Origin: Allolobophora icterica
Taxonomy: Eukaryota > Annelida > Clitellata > Crassiclitellata > Lumbricidae
Length of the DNA: 64,000 bases
Reading direction: 5' to 3'
Assembly (NCBI GenBank): GCA_963556255.1
Contig: OY744616.1
Location: 36,752,045-36,816,044 of the forward strand
Below are positions 11,856-23,600 of the stretch, in pieces (within the stretch, counting starts at the first letter, position 1; each line of letters opens with the position of its first letter). The notes under the pieces are model-generated. The model made no database searches. It was not told where the DNA came from and saw only the letters and a list, made by a program, of their open reading frames with translations. Position numbers and translations under genes: made by a program.

Positions 11856-12722
11856 TCAGGGTAGGCTACTTGAAAAGGTGATACTTCAGTTTTGAGTGGA
11901 AAGCCCGGGAGGTGGTGAGGAGAAGGATGGAGGACGGGTTGCAATGATAATGGAGGAACCGAGAATCTGCGGAATTCAGAGGGGAGATCGTTCCAGAGCC
12001 GTGGTGCTGACCTGTTGAATATGGCTCGGTTGGAGAACTTGAGATGAGACTGGCACTGGGGGTCGAGGAAGACTGAGATATGAGGATGATCGGGTGGGGC
12101 TGGTTGCCTGGATGGTGAAGAGATCACGGATGCACTTGGGCTAGGAATATTTATCGTAGGGAGTTGTAGGTTAGTGATAGGACTTTGCAGTGGATTCGCT
12201 CTGGTATTTTTAGCCAATGGAGTGATTTAAGGATGGGAGTCATATGATGATGTTTGAGCGTTCTATACTGACAGCTCTGGCTAGTGAGTTTTGGATGAGC
12301 TGGAGACGCTTGATTTGGGTGGATTCAAAGTTGAGAAAGAGGGAATTGCAGTAATCAAGCTTTGAATGAACAATGGAGGCAGCAATGGTGGAGGCAGTTT
12401 GAAGGTCGAGCATGGGCCGGATGCGTCAGAGATCACAAATGTGCACGAAGCAGGATCGCGAGGGGTTGGATATGTGGTTAGAGCAGAGGCGTAACTTTGG
12501 TCTAGAAAGTGGGGGTACCAAATTTCGCATCGTTTCCCCTTCAATACTGTTAAATAATTATAAAGGCGCCCAATGAATCTATATTTCGCGCCATTTATGC
12601 GCAATTCCGAATAATGATGATGATGATGATGATAACAATAAAAATAAATATAATAGGCCATTAATATTGATAAGCATAATAATAAATATAATAACAATAA
12701 CAATACTAATTATATAATAATA

Positions 12723-14532
12723 ATAAGTAAGTAAGTAAGTAAGTAATCTTTTATTAGTATAAGACAAACGCTCATACTTTACAACAATACATACAAAAGG
12801 ATCACAATATCAGTAACACTGTAAGACAGTTTAAACACAAGCAATTCTATATAATGTCTTATTTACATACATATACATTATACAGTATTATAAACAATAA
12901 ACGATAGTGTCTTATTTACATACATAGGCCGATCTATAACTAAAGTTATGATCTAAGCCTTACATTCTAAGGAACATATAAGCATTACTATATGGTCTAC
13001 AAAAAGAGCCAGTTTAGATATCAGAACAGGTACTAGAACCAGCATTAACCCAGTTTTTATACTTGTACAGTGAGCGAATGATGAAGGATTTCTTATGTAG
13101 CAATGTATTAAAGTGCGGTAATTCAAAAGCATGTCCCCTTTTTCTTAAGTTGAATTTATGAAGGTGCTCTGCAGGCAGTAATTGGCGAAGACAGTGTTGG
13201 GGTGACTGGATGCTTTTGAAGAACTTCAATTCAATTTTTTCACAAATCTTCTCTAAAGTTAAACCATCACCACTAAAGAGGTTACTGTGCCCAGCCCTGC
13301 GCAAAAAAGATTCAATTTTTCCACCCAGTTCAGCCGACAGGAATCCCCCCCAAGATGGTATGGCATACGTTAGTCGGGAGACTACAAGGGCTTGAAAAAT
13401 GTTCTTTAGTTTGCTGGGAGGCATTCCTTGAGATCGGAGGACTTTTAGGGGGTATAGGCGTTGGCTGCATATCTTCAAAATAAATGAAACATGGTCATCA
13501 AATTTTAAGTCTTCTCGAAAAAGAACACCCAGCAATTTGACAATTTTTACTCTTTCAACATTGCTGATAGGATCCGGAAGAGATAAGTGTCTTGGATTCG
13601 GTCTATGAAATACAATTTCTTTAGTCTTGGAAAAATTAAGTGTCATTCTGTTCCTGGAGGCCCAATCCTTAATATTATCAAATTCAGATTCCAAGCTAAC
13701 AGGAGAATTTTGGGGGGTGAGAAGGTTAGTATCATCTGCAAATTTGAAAAGGATGTTGGACAGAGAGACGGGTTTAAGATCGCTCTCCATTACAATGTAG
13801 AGGGTGGGACCAAGACCAGACCCTTGGATAATACTGCGATTAATGGAAGTAGAATCAGAAAGTACATTGCCATATTTGAGGACTTGAGATCGACCAGTTA
13901 GGAAGTCAATGACCCAATTTGAAATTTCAGGCAGCATGTTTAAAGCCATGACTTTAGGTATTAGAACTGAATGGTCAACAACATCAAAAGCTTTAGAGAA
14001 GTCGACTAACAAACAACGCACATAAGAGTTACTTTCTAGCATCTGGGTGACGTGATGTAGAAAGAAGGTGAGTGCACTGGTACAACTGCCAGTTGGTCTG
14101 AAGCCAAACTGATCCTCTAGAGCTTCTTGGGGCAAATTGGGTCTAAGCCACTTAGAAACAACAATTTTTTCTGCGATTCTTGACAGGATTGGAGTTACAG
14201 ATATAGGTCTGAAGTCAGACAGAGTAGATGGTTTGGAAACTTTATTTACAGGAGTGACCACCGCGATGCGCCAGTTATCTGGAATGGTCCCAGTTTCAAA
14301 AGAGCAATTAAACACATGAGTTACCAATTCCGCCAACTCATAAGAACATTTCTGAAAGAGCCAAGCAGGCAATCCATCAAGACCAGCAGCTGTGTTTCGC
14401 TGTGTGCGCAGGAGCCTTTCAACTTCCAGTATACTCACATATGATTTATTTATTCCGGTACTGGCTCCTGTATTATTTTTAAGATTAAGGATTTCCTCAG
14501 CCGAATAGTCCACCGAAGTTCCGAATGACAAT
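12723..14532 (-). mobile_element. 5'-truncated CR1/Rex-like LINE with intact RT reading frame
   Basis: An uninterrupted minus-strand frame of 505 codons (14531 to 13014) covers the reverse-transcriptase domain. In order it shows NTAAGLDGLPAWLF, FRPISVTPILSRIAEK, QFGFRPTGSC, LLVDFSKAFDVVDH, IIQGSGLGP, FKFADDTNLL (the catalytic box) and KLLGVLF. No endonuclease domain is present; the copy is cut off at about 14532. The 3' UTR ends in TAATAAAAGATTACTTACTT, a (TTAC)n tail at 12723-12746. It is probably not mobile itself but is little degraded, so it is younger than its host insertion. The plus-strand frames over it are shadows. Confidence 0.92.
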
Positions 14533-16085
14533 AATAATTTAAAATTACTAACAATAGACGTTTTTATTATTGAAGAGACGTGTTTCGATCATAATAATGA
14601 AGTGACGTAACAATAAGCCTTTATTCTAAAAATGTAAACTTAACATTTTATAGACTTTTTCATAATTGAAGTGACGTAACAAAGGTTATTTTTAATTACA
14701 ATTTTTAGATTCAGACACTAAATAACTTATTTATTGTCTGAATCAAAAAATTCTAATTACAGACGTGTTTTTCTTAATCGAAATGACGTGGGCCTACGGA
14801 ACAATTGATAGTATTTTATTCTCTAACTTTAAACTTAATAACAATATCATCATCATCATCATCATCAGTTCCTGACGCCAGCCATTTGGCGGCGATGGGT
14901 ACGAATAAATGATCTCCATTGTTTTCGGTCATTTGTCAAGTCTACTGCCCCCCTTAATGTTAGTCCAAGTGCTGTTATGTCCTCAGTTATATTATCTATC
15001 CAGCGTAGTCTTGGTCTGCCTTTGTGTCTTTTTCCTTCGAATCTTGCATGTAGTGCACTATTTGGGATTCTGTCAACTGGCATTCTCTCTACATATCCAA
15101 ACCATCGGAGTCTTCGTTGAACGACTTTGTCTAGGAGTTGCTTTGATTGTGTTATGTCATCTTTTCTTTTTTTCTGCAGTTTTGAAATCCCTGCGATCTT
15201 CCTCAGCCAGCTCATTTCTGCTGTAAGAATGCTAGCTTCTTTCATCTTGTTTTTTATATACTTTTCATATAATAAATTAAATAGGGCCTATACTTTTTCA
15301 TAATTTATATGAAATATACTTTTTCATAATTTAGGTAACGTTACCAAGGCCTTTATTCTCTAAATCCGAGATTAAAAATAATAGACGTTTTAACATTTAG
15401 AATGACATAGCAATAAATCCCTAGTTTCTAAATTTGAAGTTATAATAACAGTAGACTTTTCATAGCTGAACTTGCTGAAGTGACGTAACAAAGGCTTTTA
15501 TTCTCAAAATGCAAACGTATAATGACAATACACTTTCGATATATGAAGTGACGTAACAAAGGCCTTTATTGTATAAATCTAAAAATTACTAAATACTGTG
15601 TTTCATAATTGACGTGACGTAAAACAAAGGTCTTTATTCCCTAAATGAAACTTATAATGACAATACACTTTTCGATAATTGAAGTGACGTAACAAAGGCC
15701 TTTACTGTATAAATCTACAAATTACTAAATAATGTGTCATAATTGAAGTGACGTATGGATATGTTTAAATCGTAGGGCCTTTATAATATTCCCTAAATGT
15801 AAACGTATAATGACAATACACTTTTCGATAACTGAAGTGACGTAACAAAGGCCTTTATTGTATAAATCTAAAAGTTACTAAATAATGTGTTTCATAACTG
15901 AAATGACGTAACAATAGGCCTTTGGTTTAGAAATTGAAATTTATACAATTTGGTTTTAAAATTGAAATTTATACAATCAACGTGTTTCATAATTAAATTG
16001 ACGTAAAAAGGGCCTTATAGTCTAAAAATTTAAATTTACTAGCAAAAAACGTGTTTCATCATTGAAATTATGTACCAATAGGCCT
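14533..16085. repeat. Degenerate ~67-bp tandem array with TGACGTAA core
   Basis: Repeated units contain GAAGTGACGTAACAAAGGCC, TTTATT and an AT-rich stretch. The core GTGACGTAA recurs near 14602, 14671, 15480, 15549, 15613, 15684, 15749, 15838, 15903 and 15999, usually 65-69 bp apart. An RTE LINE fragment interrupts the array at 14847-15250. It lies inside the 12484-16500 insertion and probably belongs to that element. TGACGTAA resembles a CREB/ATF-type site, but nothing here shows regulatory use. Confidence 0.7.
14847..15250 (-). mobile_element. RTE-like LINE 3' fragment
   Basis: Minus-strand codons 15245-14865 encode the C-terminal tail typical of RTE-type endonuclease/reverse-transcriptase proteins: MSWLRKIAGI, RRLRWFGYVERM, then GKRHKGRPRLRWIDNI and NDRKQWRSF. 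The stop is followed at once by a (TGA)n tail (14847-14868), the usual RTE 3' end. It is heavily 5'-truncated and inserted in the surrounding tandem array. Confidence 0.88.
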
Positions 16086-16090
16086 CTATT

Positions 16091-16252
16091 CAGGGGCGTA
16101 ACTTTGGTCTAGAAAGTGGGGGGGGGGGGGGTTACCAAATTTCGCCTTGTTTTAACATCGCGACTGTTAAATAATTATAATGGCATCGTTTATTTTACAA
16201 GCATAGGCCTAATAATAATCATAGGCTTGATGATGATGATGATGATGATGAT

Positions 16253-16290
<38 letters not shown>

Positions 16291-16500
16291 AATAGCGACA
16301 ATAATAATAATAACAATGAGAGTGATGATGATGGTGATCACACTGATGATAATGCTCGGAATTGTTTTGAATCTTGAGGGCCTCCTCAGATAAATTAATG
16401 GACAAAAAGAATGGGTATGAAAAGTAGGGGTACGGTCCCATCCAGTCAAAAAAGTGTGGGGTACGGGTGCCCCTCGTACCTTCCATAAATTACGCCTATG
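16091..16500. mobile_element. hAT-type miniature element (GGCGTAA family), right copy
   Basis: A 410-bp unit starting CAGGGGCGTAACTTTGG and ending TTACGCCTATG, with an internal (GAT)n run at about 16221-16292. A relative of nearly the same size lies at 38876-39283. Its right TSD (GGTTAGAG) matches the left flank of 12484 rather than its own left flank, which is why I treat 12484-16500 as a composite. Confidence 0.75.
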
Positions 16501-17760
16501 GGTTAGAGAAGGAGAGGTGTGGATCAAAAGTTATGCCAAGATTGCGGTGGTGAAGGTAAGAGACCACGAGTTATCGGTAGGTGCATGGAAGGGTCAGGGA
16601 TTTTCTTGATTTGATCAGGAAGGTCTAGGATGTTGAATTCTGTTTTGGAATGGTTAAGGCAGAGGAGATTGGATGACATCCACTGTGAGATTAGGTTAAC
16701 CACGTTGAGTAATTGTGTGATGGAGGTGGAGAAAGAGCTTTGCGGAGTGGGATATGCAGAGTTGGGTGTCGTCTGCGTAGAGATGGTGGTCAACAGAGGA
16801 TTTTATGAGATGGTTTAAATGTGTGGGTATACAGTAACAGGATGAAGAGCAGTGGACCCAGGACGTAGCCTTGAGGGAGACCACAGGCGAGAGGGAGGGG
16901 TTGCGAGCAGTGGCTGGAGGCTTTAACAGAGAAGGATCGGGAAGACAAGTAAGCTAGAACCAGAGTAGAGCAGTGCCAGAGACGTTAAACCAAGAAGATA
17001 ATGGTTGAAGAAGGAGGCTGTGAATGATGGTGTCAAATGCGGCGGTAATATCGAGAAGACAGAGGCAGGAGACTTGCTGATGACTGACGGCAGAGACCAG
17101 TTTATTGCACAGAGATGCAACTAAAGTTTCTGCGCAGTGGTGACTGTGGTGTTTAGTGAAGCCAGATTGGTGGGGGTTATGAATGAAGTGAATCAGAAGA
17201 GAGGTAGTCGTTTAGCCGAGCAAGAACAATAATTCCTTCAGTTAACTTAGATTGAAAGGAAAGATAGATGGGATGGTAGTTAGATAGGTTTCCTTGTCAA
17301 GATTTGCTTTCTTGAGGAAGGGAGTGACTAGAGAGTGTTTAAATGTAATTGGGAAGTTGCCGGTATAGAGAGTGAGGGATTGATAATTTTGGTGATTAAA
17401 GGAGCGAAGACAGAGCAGTCTTTTAGAAGAAAGTTGGGGGATATCAAGTTCGCACTGCTTGTTGGAAAGAGAGTTTAGGAGGAGTGACACTTCTGCTTCG
17501 GAGGCGGGAGAGAGAATTGGGAGCGATAACTGATAGGCAGAAGGAGTAGGGCCGAGAGAATGGGATGAATCAGTGCTGGAGGAGCCAAGGGGAGCGTGTG
17601 TCTAGAAGAGATTGAAATATTCTATTACTTCTTACACGATATCTTAATTCTCATGTCGATGTAACCTCGTCTTGAGAATTACGAGGTACTCGCCTCGTCT
17701 TGCCTCATACTGGCTACAGGCCTGCCCCGTCTTTCTTAGGACCCCAGTTGTCCATTGCAC

Positions 17761-18643
17761 CAGTCTTGTTGTCAAGACCTTAAACCTCAAGACCAAGACC
17801 AAGACCAAGACCTTGAACCTCAAGACCAAGACCTTGAACCTCGAGACCAAGACCAAGACCACGACTTTGAACCTCGAGACCAAGACCAAGACCAAGACCT
17901 TGAACCTCAAGACCAAGACCAAGACCAAGACACAAAAAATCGAAATCAGGTCAAGACTTTTAAAAATTGTCAAGTCGGAATATTCGCTATTTTAATGAAA
18001 ACACGAGTCTTTTATTTTATTCAAGAAAAAATAAACTTGAAATGCAAACTGCGGAGAAATCCGAATTTGTATTCAAAAGTCCTTCGTGCAAACTCTTATA
18101 ACAAATGCCTTTTGTATTTCATAAAAACCAATTAGCTCAGAATTTTCTGACCAAGACGTGCCTGGTGAGCCTCATAAAAATTCCGCCATGTGAAAAAATA
18201 CGTTCTACAGGTGCTGAAGTCGCTGACACACACAGAGTAGCTTTTCAAGCACTGGATGTAAATGTACAGATAGTGAGTCCTTTTGAAATCTTCCCATGGT
18301 TTATCATACCATCTGATACAGAATAACTGTTGCTGCTGCCAATGGGTTTTCCTGACCAACATGACTTGTATCCATCCATAGATATTGGTCGTATGATGCA
18401 AGCAGGCTTGATACAGAATTCTTGAGTTCTGCTAAATGACTGTTCATATTAACAGCCGGTCTTGGTCTTGGTCTTGCGAGACCAAGACCAAGACTTTGAA
18501 CCTCAAGACCAAGACCAAGACCAAGACCTTGAACCTCAAGACCAAGACCAAGACCTTGAACCTCGAGACCAAGACCAAGACTTTTAAAAACGAACTCGAG
18601 TGCACTCGAGACCAAGACCTTGGTCTCGAGGACAACAAGACTG
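17761..18643. mobile_element. Non-autonomous hAT-type element with AAGACC arrays
   Basis: An 883-bp element with perfect 8-bp duplications CATTGCAC at 17753-17760 and 18644-18651 and inverted termini CAGTCTTGTTGTC. Inside each end are about 150 bp of (AAGACC)n-type hexamers punctuated by TTGAACCTCAAG. Both arrays read AAGACC on the plus strand, so apart from the terminal repeat they are direct rather than inverted. The middle (about 17960-18440) has no recognisable transposase. The open frames of LKTKTKT or FKVLVLV repeats are artefacts. Confidence 0.82.
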
Positions 18644-18934
18644 CATTGCACACCCCAGAGGGGTCGTTTCCAACCCCTCAGTTGTGCTAGTGTGATATTA
18701 ATCTGCATATATCTTAGCATTTTCTTTCACAAATCGCTTTGTGGGCTACTAATAAAGCAACACACTGGTTTATTGTGAGATTTGTGACCATGTAAATTGT
18801 ATAGGCTATTAATAAATTTGGTGACGTCATCACTTTAAGCATATTGCCTATTGCATGTCTTAATTTTCTCAATTTGCAAAATATGGATAGAATATAAAAC
18901 TTCACATGGATCAAACTCATCAAAGTCTAACCCC

Positions 18935-19525
18935 AACCCCCAGTCTCTTTTCTACAATTCTCACACTGTGCAGTACCATTACAAGTAACATATTGTAGTC
19001 GGTTTTCAAAGTAGCTAATAAACCAATCTAATTGGATTCATCTGATCCCGTAGGTAGAAAATTTGTGGAGAATCTCGTGATTTACGGTATCAAATGCTTT
19101 TGCCAAATCCAGGAATATGCCTATGGAGTATTCATGTTTCGAAAGGATTTTTATATTTTGTCGTGCATAGTGAGTAAGGTCATGAGGGGAATGTCCCTCT
19201 TGGAAGCTGTGCTGGGAGGGAAGATGATATGGGACTTTTCAATAAAAGTGCTAAGTCTGTGTACAGAACATTTAAAAAAGATTGTAAAAGAAAGGAAGAA
19301 TGGCTATTGGTCTATAATTTATTGGGTCATCCTTATTTCCTTTCTTATAAGTTGGAACGCCTCTGCAATATTTATGGAATGTGGTACGGTTTCCGTACTC
19401 AGCAAACAGTTTATTAGTTTGGCCAGTTGGGTCGCTATGGTTGGGATATGCGAGTTAGCAGAGGGGTCGGTATCATCGGCCCCTAGTTCCTCTACATAGA
19501 ACATGCTGTGTATGGTTTTGCTCAA
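18935..19525 (-). pseudogene. LINE reverse transcriptase relic
   Basis: The minus strand, with frameshifts, reads a TVPHSI segment (about 19390), a RRLSTFIEKSHIIFP-like segment, and then IGIFLDLAKAFDTVNHEIL and WFISYFENRLQYV (about 19110-18970). This is the classic RT core of a CR1/L2/Rex-group LINE. Stops interrupt the frame. Confidence 0.8.
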
Positions 19526-19546
19526 ATTGATGTAATATGATGCATG

Positions 19547-19547
<1 letters not shown>

Positions 19548-19587
<40 letters not shown>
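19548..19587. repeat. (TA)n microsatellite
   Basis: About 20 TA dinucleotides. Confidence 0.95.
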
Positions 19588-19588
<1 letters not shown>

Positions 19589-19699
19589 TATCTGGACTTT
19601 AATTAAGCATATTTTATGAGCCTCTCAAGTGTTATATGGGCTCTATACGGATTCCATATGGGAATATGGGTCCCAAATGGACTCTGTGTGGGTTATGGT

Positions 19700-20470
19700 T
19701 AATACTAATGATAGCATAACTATCAGGCTCTTGTTAAGGCTCATAACACTAATGGCATTACTATCACTAGGCTACTATTATTGTAATTATAATTGTAATC
19801 TGACACTTGTAAAGCGCCACTTCTAGAAAAAACTCATTTGGTGCTCCCGACCTAAACCAGTTAAATTACTATCAAATAATACAGACTTCAGGTGCTTGTG
19901 AAACTGTGGATGGGACAATACTGATGACAAAATTATTATCAGGCTTGTTATGGCTAATAATAAATACTCAGTGTCATCACTAGGTGCGGTAAATCATGGT
20001 GTCAACTCCATTAGACGGTTAAAAACAGTAAATTAGCATAGAGTTTCAACTTTAGGTAAATTGATACTGATACAGTACATGTAAGCTGGGCTTACAAAAA
20101 ATATTTTTGTTGTCATCTGTAATTGTTAATTTAAAAATAATAAATTTCTGCTGAAACTCTGCACAACATCTTTCAGACAGTCATTTTGTCATTCTGTCGT
20201 CAGCCCCTCTGAAGGTGTCACCTAGTGTGGCCAGCACGCTGCACCTGTCTAATGACGCCACTGATAATACCACAACTATTATCAGGCTCTTGTTATGGGT
20301 AATATACGTGTATAATACTCATAACAACATTACTATTATCAGACTATTGTTATGGTTAATAATACTCATAACAACATTACTATTATCAGAGTCTTGTTTT
20401 GGTTAATAATACTCATGACAACATTACTATTATCAGGCTTTTGCTATGGTTATTAATACTCATGACAGCG
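19700..20470. repeat. Degenerate ~51-bp tandem repeat
   Basis: Units of the type ACATTACTATTATCAGGCTC followed by TTGTTATGGTTAATAATACT recur in tandem at about 20265-20470 (roughly four copies), with more diverged copies from 19700 and 19925. An L2-like tail fragment (TGTAATCTGACACTTGTAAAGCGCC) lies at about 19788-19860. This is downstream of the INTS8 stop codon. Confidence 0.6.
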
Positions 20471-20698
20471 TTAATCCTACTATGGCTGCATTGTTCGAAT
20501 CCCGCCAGAAAAAACAGTAACATTGAAATAAAGCGACCGTGACGTGCATTTCAGTCTCTTGTTATTAAACACCAGTCATCGGGTCAAACATTGACTTAAC
20601 AAGTCCAGATTGTGTGGTTCCCCAAGCGAACGTTATTTCTGATGTTTGTGCTGATTCTGATCAGACATTTGTGTTCGAAGTGCAACAGAAACTGATGG

Positions 20699-23600
20699 TC
20701 ATGGTGAGTCAGCAGTGGTCAAGTACTGCTTGGCCATGGCTCTCATGAAGCGACCTTTCCTTAACTTGGCCGCTTCGCTTAAGATTTCCGATCGATTGTT
20801 GCTGTTTAACTCCATCTGACCAATCAGACGCAACTGTAAGACAGAACAAGAACTGTGACTGTTAACACATCTGCTAATTGCAACTAATTGTAATTGTAAT
20901 CTTGACATTTCTAAAGAGCTACTTAAAAGCTAAGCGCAGGGCACCAGCTGTTACAGAAGCGCTGCATCATGTCAGACAGCGTTAATCCACTATTAGGTTC
21001 AGAAAAACCAAGTGGAGATCCAAGTCTGGAGTGGAGGTCCAAGTCTGGAGTGGAGGTCCAAGTCTGGCGTGGAGGTTCTAGTCTGGAGTGGAAGTCCAAG
21101 TCTGGAGTGGATGTTCAAGTCTGGAGTGGAGGTCCATGTCTGGAGTGGAGGTTCAAGTCTGGAGTGGAGGTTCTAGTCTGGAGTGGAAGTCCAAGTCTGG
21201 AGTGGAGGTCCAAGTCTGGCGTGGAGGTTCTAGTCTGGAGTGGAAGTCCAAGTCTGGAGTGGAGGTCCAAGTCTGGAGTGGAGGTCCAAGTCTGGCGTGG
21301 AGGTTCTAGTCTGGAGTGGAAGTCCAAGTCTGGAGTGGAAGTCCAAGTCTGGAGTGGAGGTCCATGTCTGGCATGGAGGTTCTAGTCTGGAGTGGAAGTC
21401 CAAGTCTGGAGTGGAGGTCCAAGTCTGGAGTGGAGGTCCAAGTCTGGCGTGGAGGTTCTAGTCTGGAGTGGAAGTCCAAGTCTGGAGTGGAGGTCCAAGT
21501 CTGGAGTGGAGGTTCTAGTCTGGAGTGGAAGTCCAAGTCTGGAGTGGAGGTCCATGTCTGGCGTGGAGGTTCTAGTCTGGAGTGGAAGTCCAAGTCTGGA
21601 GTGGAGGTCCAAGTCTGGAGTGGAGGTTCAAGTCTGGAGTGGATGTTCAAGTCTGGAGTGGAGGTCCAAGTCTGGAGTGGAGGTTCAAGTCTGGAGTGGA
21701 GGTTCAAGTCTGGAGTGGAGGTTCTAGTCTGGAGTGGAAGTCCAAGTCTGGAGTGGAGGTCCAAGTCTGGAGTGGATGTTCAAGTCTGGAGTGGAGGTCC
21801 AAGTCTGGAGTGGAGGTTCAAGTCTGGAGTGGAGGTCCAAGTCTGGCGTGGAGGTTCAAGTCTGGAGTGGAGGTTCAAGTCAGGAGTGGAGGTTCAGGTC
21901 TGGAGTGGAGGTCCAAGTCTGGAGTGGAGGTTCAAGTCTGGAGTGGAGGTTCAAGTCTGGAGTGGAGGTTCAAGTCTGGAGTGGAGGTTCAAGTCTGGAG
22001 TGGAGGTTCAAGTCTGGAGTGGAGGTCCAAGTCTGGAGTGGAGGTTCAAGTCTGGAGTGGAGGTTCAAGTCTGGAGTGGAGGTCCAAGTCTGGAGTGGAG
22101 GTCCAAGTCTGGAGTGGAAGTTCAAGTCTGGAGTGGATGTTCAAGTCTGGAGTGGAGGTTCAAGTCTGGAGTGGAGGTTCAAGTCTGGAGTGGATGTTCA
22201 AGTCTGGAGTGGAGGTCCAAGTCTGGAGTGGATGTTCAAGTCCAAAGGTCCAACTAGATACTGTATTTAAAACTGAGTGACAAGGAGCAGTCTAGACCTA
22301 AAAGCCCAGAAAGACAGCAATTGGCTGCAAGCAACTTCATTTTCTTAGCCTCTGCAAACAACGGCAGGTGGTCAGTCCTCTCCGTCATCATCTGACCTTC
22401 CCACCAACAGTGTACGGTCAGTAGACTCATTTCATAGCTATGTTCACTAGAGGGTGCAACTGGGCCGGAAATCTCAAAACATCTTTCTGCCCTGTTGGAG
22501 ATTTGAACCTGCAACCTCAGTGTTGATAGTCCAAAATGCTAATAAAGATGTCAGACTTGACAAGGCTCACATTTTACATGAACTCAATTAAAGGACGCCT
22601 GAAATACGTTCCATGTGCATATGCTGATTATGCTCTCAAAGTTATACTCCCAAAATCAAAAGATGCTAGGAGGACTTGTGCTACCTATTTTTGGATCAGT
22701 TTGAAAGTTTTTCTCTATATTTACGTAGAAGAACTGCGTGGTTTCAGAATTATAAGGTCTGCACAATCGAAATGACACATATATAACAGCAGAACGTCAA
22801 ACTTCTGGAAAAGTACTGCTGGGGGAGAATATCAGTCAACAGGCATGGTGCTGCCATCCAGTGACAAATATCAAAGCTATTTTTCCAGTATCTCATTCAA
22901 GGCAATTTGGATTTCAAGGTTTCAAGTACATTGAGCCAGATTTAAAAGTAATGGTATTGTAAAGAGCTAAAGTTGCAAGTGAATAATTGTGGAGATCAAG
23001 CTAAGCACCCTGGAGGAAGCGTAGCAGATGCCAGTTTATGATGTTAACTGAATTGGAATTAGATGACCTTTCAGAACAAATTGCCAACAGATTGTCCTGC
23101 GTACCCTCAGACTAAAAAAAGGTTGTCATAACTATAGTCTAAAGCTTAACACTTTAACGACAAGCTGCATTGGTTTCCCAGTCACTTTTTGTGCATGCTC
23201 GTCGTTAAAATGTTAAACCTTATCGGACCTAGTAATGTCTGTTATAGTTGTGATTCAGTGCTTTGAGAGACCCTAAACATAGTCATCGGACTGAATTTGT
23301 CATTGGACTCAGAATAAATTGCCACTGATCTGGACTGTTCTCAACTCAGAATTGATTGCCCTTCAAATTAATTACCAGACTATAAAACTGTCCATTTATC
23401 AGATGACAGCACATACTTACAGCAAACTGTCTCTTCTCAACTTCTCCTCTTTTGTTATGAAGGTCTGAAGCATCAGTTAAGCAAAAAGAAAGAAAAGACT
23501 AACAGGGAGGAACCTCAATCCCAAGACCACTGCATGCACTAACATGAGATGCAATGAAAATCTAACCCAATGTTGATATAATTAATAAGAAGTAATACAC

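Larger units (their letters stand above)
12484..16500. mobile_element. 4-kb composite hAT-type insertion
   Basis: The 8-bp duplication GGTTAGAG flanks this 4017-bp block (12476-12483 and 16501-16508). The outer ends are inverted: CAGAGGCGTAACTTT on the left, and CATAGGCGTAATTT read inward from the right. The left about 150 bp is repeated near the right at 16091 (CAGGGGCGTAACTTTGG, then the same AGAAAGTGGGGG and ACCAAATTTCGC words). The block is thus bounded by two copies of one short element. Between them lie a LINE (12723-14532), a degenerate tandem array (14533-16085) and an RTE fragment. The layout suggests either composite transposition or later growth inside one element. Confidence 0.75.
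10736..17600 (-). pseudogene. L2-like LINE, split by two later insertions
   Basis: A degenerate LINE read on the minus strand from about 17600 to 10736. Fragments in order: a PITFKHSLVTPFLKKA segment (17242-17490), a frame-shifted palm region (16923-17120), HHLYADDTQL (about 16780), and SSNLLCLNHSKTEFN (about 16640). After the 12484-16500 insertion come HSKLDYCNSLF and SLHWLKIPER-type motifs (12200-12470) and SNRAIFNRSAPRLWNDLP (about 12000). The 3' end passes through a second insertion (10925-11855) and finishes in TTTAGAAGTTTGGAGATTAAG near 10736. Deleting the larger insertion plus one TSD copy puts the flanking codons in one frame. Stops and frameshifts make it inactive. Confidence 0.82.

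Noticed and set aside
13210..14319. Plus-strand frames of 60-104 codons
   Set aside because: They are antisense shadows of the 505-codon reverse-transcriptase frame on the minus strand.
16091..16508. Calling 16091-16500 a self-contained insertion with its own TSD
   Set aside because: Its left flank (CCTCTATT) does not match GGTTAGAG; the matching copy is at 12476-12483.
17644..18720. LKTKTKT / FKVLVLV proteins on both strands
   Set aside because: They are translations of AAGACC hexamer arrays inside a DNA element.
21010..22280. Large SGVEVQVWSGG repeat protein
   Set aside because: All three forward frames encode the same repeat because the unit is 19 bp; it also lies in an INTS8 intron on the opposite strand.
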